64,000 bases of DNA from Acidobacteriaceae bacterium. Its GTDB lineage: Bacteria > Acidobacteriota > Terriglobia > Terriglobales > Acidobacteriaceae. Positions 1 to 8,512 of the stretch are shown here, piece by piece. The notes below the pieces were generated by a model, which had not been told where the DNA came from, searched no databases, and saw nothing but the letters and a program-made list of their open reading frames with translations. Every line of letters begins with the position of its first letter. Within the stretch, counting starts at the first letter, position 1. A program made the translations under genes and the position numbers. The stretch spans positions 1-64,000 of the forward strand of contig PLDC01000014.1 in NCBI GenBank assembly GCA_003134995.1. The letters are read 5' to 3'.

Positions 1-316
<316 letters not shown>

Positions 317-521
317 ACCTGATGTCTGCCGACGGGTAGTTGGCAGACTGCCATCGCCGCATATCCAAAGCCGCTTGCAAAAGCCGCTCTGGTTTCAACA
401 ATGCGAGATGGCGCCACCATTCAGCTTTCACTCTTGCGAGCAAAAGACCATGGTGGTCTATCTTGTGAGATCGTTCGGACTAATGCCCGAATCCGTTTCT
501 CACGACTGGCACGTTCAACCT

Positions 522-533
522 AGTTGTCAAAGA
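522..533 (-). promoter_or_regulatory. boxA-like antitermination site in the rRNA leader
   Basis: On the minus strand the leader reads TCTTTGACAACTAG, close to the boxA element (TGCTCTTTAACA) that recruits NusB/NusE to pre-rRNA. It lies between the probable promoter at 617-645 and the 16S start near 316, where boxA is expected. The assignment is by motif and position only. Confidence 0.5.
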
Positions 534-616
534 CCGAATCGCGATCCGCCTAAGCGGTGCGAATTCAGTCCAGGCGATTTTGCCGAAGCAAAACCGACTG
601 TCCTCGAAACTTTACA

Positions 617-645
617 AACATACAGGCGCGGCGTAATCCCGTCAA
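617..645 (-). promoter_or_regulatory. Sigma70-type promoter of the rRNA operon
   Basis: The minus strand has TTGACG (640-645), a 17-base spacer and TATGTT (617-622), close to the vegetative consensus. Transcription would start near 610 and give a leader of about 295 bases before 16S, containing the boxA-like site. No other equally good promoter was seen between here and the next gene. Confidence 0.6.
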
Positions 646-1250
646 TGATCGCTTCCCACAGAATTTCCAGATGATTTCCACATCGGGAATGGGGCAGGAG
701 CGGGAGAGCTGCCGACGAACAGCAGGTTCCTCACGATAAAGCCGTTCGGAATGACAAGGCTTTGAAGGGGAAGTCTGGGTCGGGCGCTCACGAACACGCG
801 CAACAGTATGGCCTTCCGTTCGGGTAAAACGCCACTTTCGGCGCACGCCGATTACGGAAGACAAGAAATTGAGAAAAGATCCCTTTGGAGGTCCTTGCTT
901 TGAAGGTACCCTTCGGAAACCGTGTTGCTTTTCCGAATGAAGTCCCGTGGCCGGGACGATTGAGAGCTTTCTTTACTTGCTCTCTTAAAAACTTAGATGC
1001 CGGACAAGCCCGAGAGATGCAAACAATACGACCGGCTAGCCACACCACTGCTCTCGGTGAATTGTTTATAGCAGATGAATGTAAGAAAGCGCAAGTAGCA
1101 ATTGAAGAAATTGTTTTTGGGGTTTCCAACTCTGGTTACGTCTAGCACCCACTGCAAGAATCGGCCAGATAGCCGCCGATCATCTGCGATGTGAGATAGC
1201 CGCGGTCGGCTGTCCCAACGTGCATCGGTTTGGAGCGTTTCCACTCCCGC
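646..1250. other. Gene-free stretch upstream of the rRNA promoter
   Basis: No convincing gene was found. The frames here are short, lack ribosome binding sites and resemble no family I know. The stretch holds a GTCATTCC-type dispersed element at 721-759, a small palindrome (GTCCCGTGGCCGGGAC) near 942-957, and a degenerate GTTGGGACAGCC-type element near 1195-1220. Confidence 0.5.
721..759 (-). repeat. Dispersed GTCATTCCGAAC...GTGAGGAAC element, copy 1
   Basis: On the minus strand this reads GTCATTCCGAAC, a short variable centre, then GTGAGGAACCTGCTGTT. It matches the element at 41214-41261 at both ends, and the one at 34707-34750 more weakly. Only the centre differs between copies. Confidence 0.7.
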
Positions 1251-3209
1251 TCAGTCGCCCGAGCCGGTTAGGGTCGCCTTCACTGTAGCAGAAGTGCCGT
1301 TGACTTCCACTCCCAATGTGCCAGGGTAGGATCCATCTTCTTTGGGCTTGAACGTGACGGTTATAGTGCAACTCGCGCCGACGGCGAGAGAAGACGGGCA
1401 ATTGTTGCTCTGGGTGTAGACGGTGGGCGTGACGGCGATCTGCGTAATCGTCATGATTTGGTCGGAATCGTTGGCAAGGGTGACCGGTGCGGTGCGGGAA
1501 TTTCCGACGGCGACGCCGCCGAAGTTGATGGAAGCGGGATAGAGGGCCGCACCATCGTTCGTGAATTCATAGGCTCCGTTGTGCCAGGCTGTGGTTCCCG
1601 TCGGCCGGAGGATAGGGACTCGGGCCGGCCAAATGACGGTGTGATTCGCGGAGTTGAGTCCGACTCCGAGGGTCGTATCGCTGATGCAAGCTGCTCCTGC
1701 TGCTGCGCTAGTTGCAGCGATGGTGGAGCACAGTGAACTTTGGTTCGGCCCAGTTCCCACAGTGCCCGCGGCAGCCGAATCAAGCGGCGCGAACGGATAG
1801 GTTTCGTTGAAATTCAGGTTCCCATTGCCGTCTTTATAAACTGGGAAGCAGATCTGGATACCGCCGTAATTCGTGGTGGTGATGTTGCTGCAGGTAACTG
1901 AGGTGTTTGGGCTGGAAGTGTATTTGCCTCCCCAGCCCGATTCCTCCACAATCGTGGCTCCGTCCATATCGTTGGTTACGCCGAAATTGTTGTAGTCGAA
2001 GGCAGTAGCGCTGTTGCGGAGTTCGACGCACAGGCCCTGCGGTGTGGGATCGATGCCGCACTCTTGCGTGTTCTGGAAGTAGGTATAAGTGCCGCCGTAA
2101 CCCGCGCCGCTGAAAGAACTGACGGCCTCGCCGTTGCCCTGATAATCGTTGGTGAAGACGTTGTTGAAAATATAGATTGAGGCGCGATCCTGCTCCATTT
2201 CCAGCGTTTCCGCATTCGCGTTGGTGCAGTCGACCCAATTGTTGTAGATCAACTCGACGAAGGACGCGGGATTCGTACCCCAGACATGAATGCAGTTGCC
2301 ATGCGGCTCATTGGGGGGCGGAATAAACGTCGTGACCGGGTTCAAAATCCTGTTGTCGTGGATTGTCAGGATGTCGATGTTCGAGACCGCGCCCACAAAA
2401 CCGTTGATGTAATTCTGGTAAATATTAGCGGCATAGACAGCATCGCAGCAGTTTGCGGACCCGTCCCGGTTGTCAAAGACGTTGTTATAAGCGCTGGACC
2501 CCGAGTCGTTGGGAAGCCAAACGATTGCGCTGTCGGCCGCTTCATCATTGCAGACCGTCGAATTGTTGCAGTTGGTGATGTTGTGGAAATAAGAATTTTC
2601 TACCTGCCAGTTGGTATCCGATCCAGAATAGAACTGGTAGGTGGAGAGGTAGGTGCAAGCAACAGGGTCGCTGTCACTGCAGCTATTCGTGCCGGTCCAC
2701 CATAACCCGGTCATCTCAATGTTGTCAAAGATAAGGTAGCTGGCGTGGTCGGCTTGGTCAGTCAGCATCCCGAGGGTTGCGGAATTGTAGCCCCCGCTGC
2801 CGCCGCCGCTAAAGATGGGCCGCGCCCACGCGCTGCCGGAATACCAGCCGGGGTCATAGCCAATGTAGTTGGGCGCTCCGTTCTGTCCGCCGTGGGGCAC
2901 GTTGGCCGGCCAGTTCGTCGAGCCTTGCGTGACCCCGCCCTTGAAGATGAATCCCGTACCAGCGGCAGGTGTAGGGCTGTGCGCGCCAGATGCGGCGCCA
3001 TACGGAACGCTCTTCCATGCCGCCGATTCCGAAGCGCCAGAGTTTGAGTCGGACCCGCCCACCGAGTCGATGAAATAGAAGTGAGTCACCCCGCTTGGAA
3101 TGTTCGCCGGACACGCCCCAGCTACAAAATTCGCGCAAGTTCCCTGCCCGAAGGCCGGGACACTCATTAGGGCCGCGAGTGTCACCGGCAAGAGGAGCAG
3201 CTTTTTCAT
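1251..3209 (-). CDS. Secreted beta-helix protein with C-terminal ASH (choice-of-anchor D) domain
   Basis: A 652-residue protein. A longer in-frame start exists at 3389, but a signal peptide (MKKLLLLPVTLAALMSVPA, then FGQG) begins at 3209, so that start is preferred. The ribosome site is weak. The middle part, roughly residues 200-430, is rich in Asn, Ser, Gly and aromatic residues with recurring short strand-like units (NNVFDN, NYINGF, IHDNRILNP, YNNWVD, NNVFTN), as in right-handed parallel beta-helix surface proteins. The last 100 residues (from about 550: LYPASINFGGVAVG ... GASCTITVTFKP) are an ASPM-SPD-2-Hydin-type beta-sandwich, common in secreted Acidobacteriota proteins. The protein is probably exported. 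Its substrate is unknown, and no catalytic residue set could be assigned. Confidence 0.85.
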   Translation of the reverse strand: MKKLLLLPVTLAALMSVPAFGQGTCANFVAGACPANIPSGVTHFYFIDSVGGSDSNSGASESAAWKSVPYGAASGAHSPTPAAGTGFIFKGGVTQGSTNWPANVPHGGQNGAPNYIGYDPGWYSGSAWARPIFSGGGSGGYNSATLGMLTDQADHASYLIFDNIEMTGLWWTGTNSCSDSDPVACTYLSTYQFYSGSDTNWQVENSYFHNITNCNNSTVCNDEAADSAIVWLPNDSGSSAYNNVFDNRDGSANCCDAVYAANIYQNYINGFVGAVSNIDILTIHDNRILNPVTTFIPPPNEPHGNCIHVWGTNPASFVELIYNNWVDCTNANAETLEMEQDRASIYIFNNVFTNDYQGNGEAVSSFSGAGYGGTYTYFQNTQECGIDPTPQGLCVELRNSATAFDYNNFGVTNDMDGATIVEESGWGGKYTSSPNTSVTCSNITTTNYGGIQICFPVYKDGNGNLNFNETYPFAPLDSAAAGTVGTGPNQSSLCSTIAATSAAAGAACISDTTLGVGLNSANHTVIWPARVPILRPTGTTAWHNGAYEFTNDGAALYPASINFGGVAVGNSRTAPVTLANDSDQIMTITQIAVTPTVYTQSNNCPSSLAVGASCTITVTFKPKEDGSYPGTLGVEVNGTSATVKATLTGSGD

Positions 3210-3404
3210 GCTTTTGCGCGAGCTCGTTGCGGGCAGTGGGATCGATGGAGATGCACAACAGGCTGAGGTGCTGGCGAAACGGTGCATGGGGCGGCTCCCC
3301 GGCGGTAGGTTGAGTTCTGGCGCACGCGTTGAAATTTCATTCTTGGATTGCAGCGGCGGGCAATCCCTCATAGGCCGCAAGTTTTTCACTGGCGCGAAGG
3401 TTTG

Positions 3405-3493
3405 TCAATAGAGGAGGATATCGGGCTGGGATGGATGGCGGCGAAGAAACTCGATTTGGTCGGGGGTTGTAGGGGATGCCGTTGTGGTCGATG
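3405..3493 (-). pseudogene. C-terminal relic of a PD-(D/E)XK endonuclease gene (second copy)
   Basis: On the minus strand VIDHNGIPY, then, after a one-base frame slip, DQIEFLRRHPSQPDILLY and a stop. The first part duplicates VIDRNGIPYTPDQIDFF of the larger relic at 3731-4237. This is the C-terminal end of a group-I-intron-associated PD-(D/E)XK (PDDEXK_5-like) nuclease. No N-terminal half remains, and the copy abuts the frameshifted HTH gene on the other strand. Confidence 0.55.
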
Positions 3494-3690
3494 ACTCTTT
3501 TCCTTGTGAGGCTTCGAAAAGCGAGAAAGGAAGCCGGATGACCCAGCTAGAGGTGGCTGGACAATTGTCGCGTCCTCAATCTTTCGTGTCAAAGTGCGAA
3601 TCTGGCGAGCGGAGGGTGGATATCATCGAACTGGAGCAATTCGCCGCGCTATATCGGAAGAATATTAGTTTTTTTGTCCGTGGTCGTTCC
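3491..3690 (+). pseudogene. XRE-family HTH regulator, frameshifted
   Basis: From the ATG at 3491 the frame reads LVRLRKARKEAG and stops at 3539-3541. One frame over it continues MTQLEVAGQLSRPQSFVSK, then YRKNISFFV. Joined, these make a standard Xre/Cro HTH of about 65 residues (LRKARKEAG-xTQ.E.A..L.RPQSFVSK.E.GERR.D), so one base is missing near 3537-3540. After about 3690 the frame runs into unrelated sequence and repeats. A dead or dying regulator gene is likely. A sequencing error is possible, but the neighbouring decay makes pseudogenisation more probable. Confidence 0.65.
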
Positions 3691-3875
3691 GTCCCGACCG
3701 ACTCAACACGTGCCTCAGATCTATCGCACATCAGTAGGTGCCAGGCATCAGCAAATGCCAGGCTTCTTTGTATTTTGCGTATTTGGAGTTTTGGCGGTGG
3801 GGGGTTAGGAGGATGTCGGGTTGGTTGTTGGTGGCGGCTAGCGGGATTATGTAGAAGACTTGGGCGGGGATTTAT

Positions 3876-3900
3876 CCCTCGGCTTCGCTCGGGACAGGCT
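3876..3900. repeat. CCCTCGGCTTCGCTC-type palindromic element inside the nuclease relic
   Basis: It reads CCCTCGGCTTCGCTCGGGACAGGCT across the span. On the minus strand it encodes ACPERSRG, a peptide signature of this widespread repeat. Related copies lie at 4011-4035, 4065-4098, 4581-4605 and 5306-5330. Confidence 0.75.
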
Positions 3901-4010
3901 CCGATGGCGAAGAAGTCGATTTGGTCGGGGGTGTAGGGGATGCCGTTGCGGTCGATTACGCAGCGGTAGGTGTTTTTCTCGCGGCGCTGGAGGGTGCATT
4001 TGACCCATTC

Positions 4011-4035
4011 GTCGCTGTCGCTCTCAGGGCAGGCT
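4011..4035. repeat. Palindromic element (GTCGCTGTCGCTCTCAGGGC type) inside the nuclease relic
   Basis: This variant of the element at 3876-3900 keeps the terminal CTCAGGGCAGGCT but carries GTCGCTGTCG instead of GGCTTCG. It separates FLRIQ from WVKC of the nuclease frame. Confidence 0.65.
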
Positions 4036-4064
4036 CTGGATGCGGAGGAAGTGGCCTTGGTGGT

Positions 4065-4098
4065 CCCTTCGGTCGCTGTCGCTCTCTCAGGGCAGGCT
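4065..4098. repeat. Palindromic element (CCCTTCGGTCGCTGTCGCTC type) inside the nuclease relic
   Basis: Third element in the same gene. It begins CCCTTCGGTCGCTG and ends TCAGGGCAGGCT. On the minus strand it follows YDLV and adds a TAG stop. Confidence 0.65.
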
Positions 4099-4308
4099 AA
4101 ACGAGGTCGTAGGGGGCGTTGTCTCCGTAGGGCTTGGAGAGGATCAGGCCTAGTTCTATGGCGCGGAGGATGACGTGGAGTTCGGCCCATTCTCCGCGGA
4201 GTTTGGGGTGGTGGATGTAGTGTGTGCGATTTGGCATGGTGGTTCCTTTGGTGTATTTTGTTGGGTTGTTCGGGCGGCTGAAGCCGCTGTTCATTTTTGG
4301 GGGCTTTA

Positions 4309-4336
4309 CGCGGCGCTGAAGCGCCGCTCTTCCACG
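4309..4336. repeat. REP-like GCGGCGCTGAAGCGCCGC element, copy 1
   Basis: A 28-base block (palindrome GGCGCTGAAGCGCC flanked by CGC and CTCTTCCACG) that recurs identically at 8513-8540. Both copies are intergenic. Confidence 0.8.
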
Positions 4337-4369
4337 TCGCTGCATTCCTTGGCGATGTGTCTGGGCAAT

Positions 4370-4402
4370 AAAAAACGCGACCCGGGGGGCCGCGTTGCTT
4401 AT
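4370..4402 (-). terminator. Probable Rho-independent terminator, minus strand
   Basis: The reverse complement reads GCAACGCGGCCCCCC, then GGGTCGCGTTTTTT: an imperfect GC-rich stem followed by six T. It would stop minus-strand transcription coming from the small gene at 4830-5018. Confidence 0.45.
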
Positions 4403-4580
4403 TTCGACTCTAAGACCAGTATATCATGCAGCAATGGGTGAACCCGCCATGTTTCCCGGAAATATATTTGGAGCAGAATCATGGGGATGAGGGGATTTGT
4501 GTGGTTTTTGCCACTTGACAGGAAATTGGCGGAATCGGATCAGAGTCAAAATCTTTCACTTTTCGCATTTAAAATTCCCA

Positions 4581-4605
4581 CCCTTCGGCTTCGCTCAGGG
4601 CAGGC
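4581..4605. repeat. CCCTTCGGCTTCGCTCAGGG palindromic element
   Basis: Full-length copy of the family found inside the nuclease relic: CCCTTCGGCTTCGCTCAGGG followed by CAGGC. This one is intergenic. Confidence 0.75.
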
Positions 4606-4829
4606 CTTTCTCGCGAAAGACGCGAGAAATGGGGCATCCCATTTTGGGTGCGCGCAGGCAAAGAACGGGGAAATGGGATATTCCATTTTTGGGTGGGCGC
4701 TGGAGGTAACAAATGCCCACGGTCTCTTAGCTGTTGATCGGCAGCTTCGATCTTTACTTTAGTTGCTTGAGTTGTTTGAGTCCGTGGGCACGCGTTCGTT
4801 GTGGCGCAGTGCTATGGGATTTCGGGATG

Positions 4830-5018
4830 TCAGATATCGTTTGGGGATTGGTTGGGATCTTTGTCGCGTTCGCGAATGGCGTCGCGGCGAGCGTCAAGTT
4901 CTTTGAGGAGTTGATCCAGAAGCTGCGACAGGCGCTTTGGGTCGTTCTCGGTTGCGACCAATTCACAGAGCTTTCTCCAGCGGTTGTCATCAACGCGCAA
5001 GTTCTCTCGAGTTGTCAT
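4830..5018 (-). CDS. Small conserved-type hypothetical protein
   Basis: A 62-residue, highly charged, mostly helical protein (NRWRKLCELVATENDPKR, LLDQLLKELDARRD). The start has a good ribosome site (AAGGAATCCCC before ATG). Short proteins of this kind (RW.ELC....E.DP..L..L...IN.LL) recur in Acidobacteriota genomes with no known function. No membrane segment or signal peptide is visible. It stands alone between repeat-rich stretches. The composition and the Shine-Dalgarno sequence favour a real gene; the function is unknown. Confidence 0.6.
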   Translation of the reverse strand: MTTRENLRVDDNRWRKLCELVATENDPKRLSQLLDQLLKELDARRDAIRERDKDPNQSPNDI

Positions 5019-5441
5019 GGGGATTCCTTAAGGCAAGGACATTGCCAAAGAGCGAGGCGCGGGTTCCACAAAGGACCAACTGCAAAAGATTCCTACAGAA
5101 GGGTTTAGCTTTGCACCCTGAGAACCCGGGGCGAGAGGGCTGTACGAAGATATTGCTCGATTGGCGGACGGGGTTTCATGGACCAATGGTTTTTTTATTG
5201 AACCGGCGGTCGTGCAGCGGATAAAGAAAGCGATAGGGATGCGATCCAAACGCGCGATTCATTGGGTCGCAAAAAACGCGACCCCTCGCGCGGATCGCCC
5301 AGATTCCCTCGGCAGGCTCGGGACAGGCTCTTCACTGCGCAAAAAACGCTTGTTCAGGATGACAATCAAACCGGACGAAGGCTTTCGTTGACTTGGGGAT
5401 TTTTGCCACGTAAGATTCGCCTACTCTATTAAGGAGGCGGG
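5019..5441. other. Gene-free stretch before the STAS gene
   Basis: No convincing gene. It holds a GGGTCGCAAAAAACGCGACC hairpin near 5263-5283, a diverged palindromic element (CCCTCGGCAGGCTCGGGACA, 5306-5330) and a fragment of a CAGGATGACA-type repeat near 5352-5362. Confidence 0.5.
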
Positions 5442-6143
5442 ATGCAGCTTCGCCTGGAGAGCCGTCCGGTTGGGGAGGTGTTGATCGTTCAATGCCACGG
5501 AAGGATCGTGGCGGGGAACGAAGTGTTTACGTTGCATTCTCAGGTTGGGGATTCGGTGGAGAAATATGGCGACGTGGTGCTGCAGCTGGATCAGGTGGAG
5601 TTCGTTGACAGCAGCGGGTTGGGAGCGCTGGTGCGGCTGATGCGGGCGGCGCGATTGAAGGGCGGAGATCTGAAACTTAGCGGGCTGCAGCCGCGCATCC
5701 GCAAAATGCTGGAGCTGACCAGCTTGCTCGCGCAATTTGAGACTTATGAGTCGGTGGAAGAGGCGATCACGGCGGCTTATTTGGGCTCGCGCTATTCGCG
5801 GGGAAAGGCCGGGGACGCGCGTCCGCGGATGCTTTGCGTGTTCGAATCGATCGATGTGTGCACGTTCCTGCGGGAAGTGTTGTGCGGGGCCGGCTACAAT
5901 GCGCTCACTACTTTGAGCATCAACGACGCGCGAATCCTGTTGAAGGCTACGAAGGCAAAGCTGGTCGTGTTGTCTTCGCGTTTTCAAGCGGTACACGGCA
6001 AGCCTACGCAGAAGATGCTGGAGGAAATTGATCCAGCGGTTTCGGTTGTGATTCTAGATGAGAACTTTGCCACGCAGGATCCGGCTGAGGCGGCGGAGAA
6101 GCTGCTGAGCAGCGTGGGCAGCCGGTTTGCCGCTCCCAATTAA
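5442..6143 (+). CDS. STAS-domain anti-sigma-antagonist-like protein with degenerate receiver-like C-terminus
   Basis: 233 residues. Residues 1-105 form a STAS domain with the phospho-acceptor motif FVDSSGLGAL at 54-63 (Ser57/Ser58), as in SpoIIAA-type antagonists that are phosphorylated by an HPK-like anti-sigma kinase and released by a PP2C phosphatase. Residues 125-230 look like a CheY-fold unit (MLCVFESIDVCTFLREVL, then KLVVLSS), but the acidic pocket and the phospho-Asp are not clear, so it may be a pseudo-receiver. A strong ribosome site (AAGGAGG) precedes the ATG. The next gene also pairs a receiver-like region with a signalling domain. No partner kinase or sigma factor lies nearby, so its target is unknown. 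Confidence 0.85.
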   Translation: MQLRLESRPVGEVLIVQCHGRIVAGNEVFTLHSQVGDSVEKYGDVVLQLDQVEFVDSSGLGALVRLMRAARLKGGDLKLSGLQPRIRKMLELTSLLAQFETYESVEEAITAAYLGSRYSRGKAGDARPRMLCVFESIDVCTFLREVLCGAGYNALTTLSINDARILLKATKAKLVVLSSRFQAVHGKPTQKMLEEIDPAVSVVILDENFATQDPAEAAEKLLSSVGSRFAAPN

Positions 6144-6284
6144 TGTGGAGGGCTTAGTTTTACGCTCGTGAGTGCAAGCCGGGTAATGGCACTTTTGTAC
6201 CTCCGCTCCCTGTCCATTAGGGTCTTTCCATCTTTCCGGCGGCGCGCCACAATAACTTCCGTACTGCAAACCGGACCCTCTGAC

Positions 6285-6998
6285 ATGGAAAACGCCCTCG
6301 GTACTGCCCCAGCCCGAACGCCCGCATCGCCAGCCAAGAAGACGGCAGCTCGGGTTGCTTTGGTCGACTTGAAAGAATCTTCCAGATTTCTGCTCAACGA
6401 ATGTTTCCGCCAGTTCGGCATTGAAACCGTGCTCGTGTCATCGAGCGCGGCGGAGCGCTTGCGTCAGGAAAAATTTGAAGCGTGCGTACTGCCGCTGGCG
6501 CCCGGCGCTGAGGCGGTGATGGAAGCTGCGCGTACGTCCCCTTCGAACAGCCGGGTTGTGCTGTATGGCTTGGGCGGGAGCGCGCAGGAGGCCATGCGTT
6601 ATTCGAAGTATGGGATCAATGCAATGTTCCAGGAACCGCTGGAGCGTCCGGCGGCGATGAAGCTGGTGCGCGCTACGCACATGCTGGTGCTGCACGAATT
6701 CCGGAGGTACACGCGCATCCCGATTATGACCGAGGTGACTGTGGTCAGCCACGATGGGCATCGCCTTTGCGCTTCGAGCATTGAGATCAGTTCTGGCGGC
6801 ATGTCGTTGAAGAGCGCTGAGGATATGCCCGCTGGAACGAATGTGGACGTTTCGTTTTCGCTGCTGACGCTGCCGCGCGTGGGCGTTCGCGGGGTGGTGA
6901 CGTGGCGCAAGAGCAAATCTTTTGGAATCCACTTCGACGCCGCCGATGATCGCAGGCACAGAGTGAAAGAGTGGATCGACGCTTATCTGGAAAGCTAA
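6285..6998 (+). CDS. PilZ-domain protein with receiver-like N-terminus
   Basis: 237 residues from the ATG at 6285. A longer in-frame GTG at 6168 is possible, but it would add a poorly folded leader. Residues 20-130 look like a divergent CheY-type fold (AARVALVDLKESSRFLL, VVLYGLGG) without a convincing phospho-Asp. Residues 138-235 are a PilZ domain: the RRYTRIPI motif (R..R class, from 140) and SIEISSGGMSLKS (D/N-x-S-x-x-G class, with Glu in the first place). PilZ domains bind c-di-GMP, and a GGDEF cyclase lies at 30523-32013. It sits 141 bases after the STAS gene on the same strand and may be cotranscribed. Confidence 0.85.
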   Translation: MENALGTAPARTPASPAKKTAARVALVDLKESSRFLLNECFRQFGIETVLVSSSAAERLRQEKFEACVLPLAPGAEAVMEAARTSPSNSRVVLYGLGGSAQEAMRYSKYGINAMFQEPLERPAAMKLVRATHMLVLHEFRRYTRIPIMTEVTVVSHDGHRLCASSIEISSGGMSLKSAEDMPAGTNVDVSFSLLTLPRVGVRGVVTWRKSKSFGIHFDAADDRRHRVKEWIDAYLES

Positions 6999-7114
6999 CA
7001 GTCTGATCAGCCGCGAAAACCTCCTGCCTCAGTTTGGCATCTCATGCCCGCCAGTATTCTGGCGGCTCAGCGATCCTGCTCTCGCTGGCCAAAGTTCGTC
7101 CTAGGAGTAAATTC

Positions 7115-8365
7115 GTGCCCATCAAAATGCATTCCGCGAAGTCAGATTTTCGAGTACTGCCTGTTCCAGAGTGCGCGAGCCCGAGACGCTGGACTCCCTA
7201 CGCACTGGGATTTGCCATTGGCGTTATCACGATTCTGGCCGTGCGCATTCCGGCTCAAGCTCAGAGCTACAGCGACAATGTAATCTACAGTTTTCCCGGC
7301 GGATCGGGCGGAACTGAGCCCGTGTTCTCAGGGGTCGTACAGGATAAAGCGGGAAACTTCTACGGCACCACTTACGCTGGTGGGGCGTACAAGTATGGGA
7401 TCGTTTTTAAAGTGGACGCCTCGGGAAACGAAACCGTCCTGCACAGCTTTGGACAGGGGAAGGACGGGCGAACTCCTTATGGCGGACTGGTGATTGACTC
7501 TGCGGGTCGCTTATTTGGGGCTACTAACGCAGGCGGAATCTGGAGCCAGAACTGCACGGCAGGTTGCGGAATTGTGTATGAAATCGAACCTGACGGTCAG
7601 GAAAAACTGTTGCATGCATTTGCTGGTGGATCGGACGGCGCGTCCCCGTATGGAAGTTTGACTCGCGATGCGGCGGGAAATTTGTACGGCACTACCGAAA
7701 TGGGTGGCGTGTCCGGCTGGGGCGCCATCTATAAGATTGACGCCAACGGCACCGAGACGATTCTGTACAGCTTTCCGGGACAGCCTGGTGCCCAATTTCC
7801 GCAGGCGGGAGTGATTCTTGACGCAGCAGGCAATCTCTACGGCACGACGACGTCTGGCGGAACTTACAACTACGGATCGGTATTCGAGTTCAGCGCAGCG
7901 GGCCAGATGACGCTGCTCTACAGCTTTCTCAGCGGAGCGGATGGAGAGGCTCCCGATGCTCCGCTGTTTCGAGCTGCGAACGGCGATCTTTATGGAACTA
8001 CGTTCGAGGGCGGCAACGGGGAGGGAACTGTTTTTAAATTAGACGTGAGCGGCAAGGAGACGGTGGTGCATCCCTTCGGCGATTTTCAGAATGATGGAAT
8101 TTATCCTGAGTCGCCGTTGGCATCTGACTCGCGGGGAAACTTGTATGGGACAACGATTCAGGGAGGGCCGGGCGGAATTTACGGAGGAGTCGCTTACCAG
8201 ATCAATGCGCAGGGTGTGTATTCCGTCGTTTACGACTTTGGGGTTCAGCCGAATGGCACGGGACCGAATGGACCTTTGCTTCTGGGGTCGAATGGTAACT
8301 TTTATGGGACTACGGCCTCGGGCGGAACAGCCAATAGTGGAACGGTGTATGAATTGATTCCCTAG
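7115..8365 (+). CDS. Secreted GloVer tandem-repeat protein
   Basis: 416 residues. A GTG at 7115 has an AGGAG site seven bases upstream and is preferred over the longer frame from 7034. After a signal-like hydrophobic stretch (ALGFAIGVITILAV, cleavage near PAQAQ) the protein consists of about nine repeats of 35-45 residues built on GNLYGTT..GG...GTVFK.D..G.ETVLHSF, the TIGR03803 (Gloeo_Verruco) repeat, which is likely a beta-propeller-like fold. A close paralogue lies at 43848-45059. These proteins are exported and of unknown function. A Rho-independent terminator follows at 8396-8426. Confidence 0.9.
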   Translation: MPIKMHSAKSDFRVLPVPECASPRRWTPYALGFAIGVITILAVRIPAQAQSYSDNVIYSFPGGSGGTEPVFSGVVQDKAGNFYGTTYAGGAYKYGIVFKVDASGNETVLHSFGQGKDGRTPYGGLVIDSAGRLFGATNAGGIWSQNCTAGCGIVYEIEPDGQEKLLHAFAGGSDGASPYGSLTRDAAGNLYGTTEMGGVSGWGAIYKIDANGTETILYSFPGQPGAQFPQAGVILDAAGNLYGTTTSGGTYNYGSVFEFSAAGQMTLLYSFLSGADGEAPDAPLFRAANGDLYGTTFEGGNGEGTVFKLDVSGKETVVHPFGDFQNDGIYPESPLASDSRGNLYGTTIQGGPGGIYGGVAYQINAQGVYSVVYDFGVQPNGTGPNGPLLLGSNGNFYGTTASGGTANSGTVYELIP

Positions 8366-8395
8366 ATTGGATTTGGTTAGACAGGGTCACTTTGA

Positions 8396-8426
8396 CCGGA
8401 CGCTTCGCGCGTCCGGCTTTTTTTTT
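8396..8426 (+). terminator. Rho-independent terminator after the GloVer gene
   Basis: Perfect 8-bp stem CCGGACGC / GCGTCCGG with a TTCGC loop, followed by nine T. It lies 30 bases after the stop codon of the GloVer gene. Confidence 0.9.
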
Positions 8427-8512
8427 GCACGGATAGAGAGGTTGCGAAAAACGCGTTGGCAATGCGGGCCGGGGCCACCGTGGCTAAAGCCCGACTTGAT
8501 TTCAGACGCTTT

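Larger units (their letters stand above)
3731..4237 (-). pseudogene. PD-(D/E)XK endonuclease gene broken by three palindromic repeat insertions
   Basis: Starting at the ATG at 4237, the pieces in order are: PNRTHYIHHPKLRGEWAEL with SKPYGDNAPYDLV; a repeat (4065-4098) carrying a stop; DHQGHFLRIQ; a repeat (4011-4035); WVKCTLQRREKNTYRCVIDR with NGIPYTPDQIDFFAI; a repeat (3876-3900); then AQVFYIIPLAATNNQPDILL to a stop at 3731. Leaving out the repeats restores a PDDEXK_5-like layout: GEWAEL helix, D of YDLV, the FLRIQVK strand and the Y/F-YIIP strand. Such nucleases are known from group I introns and as stand-alone genes. Here the frame is interrupted, so the product is probably non-functional. 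Confidence 0.7.
4238..4829. other. Gene-poor repeat-rich stretch
   Basis: No supported gene. It contains a GGCGGCTGAAGCCGC palindrome near 4273-4288, the 28-base GCGGCGCTGAAGCGCCGC element (4309-4336), a minus-strand hairpin followed by a T run (4370-4402), a CCCTTCGGCTTCGCTCAGGG element (4581-4605), and two related segments around GGGGCATCCCATTTTGGGTG (4630-4650) and GGGATATTCCATTTTTGGGT (4675-4695). Confidence 0.5.

Noticed and set aside
885..1145. 86-residue plus-strand frame upstream of the rRNA promoter
   Set aside because: No ribosome site, no family resemblance, and it overlaps repeat-like sequence.
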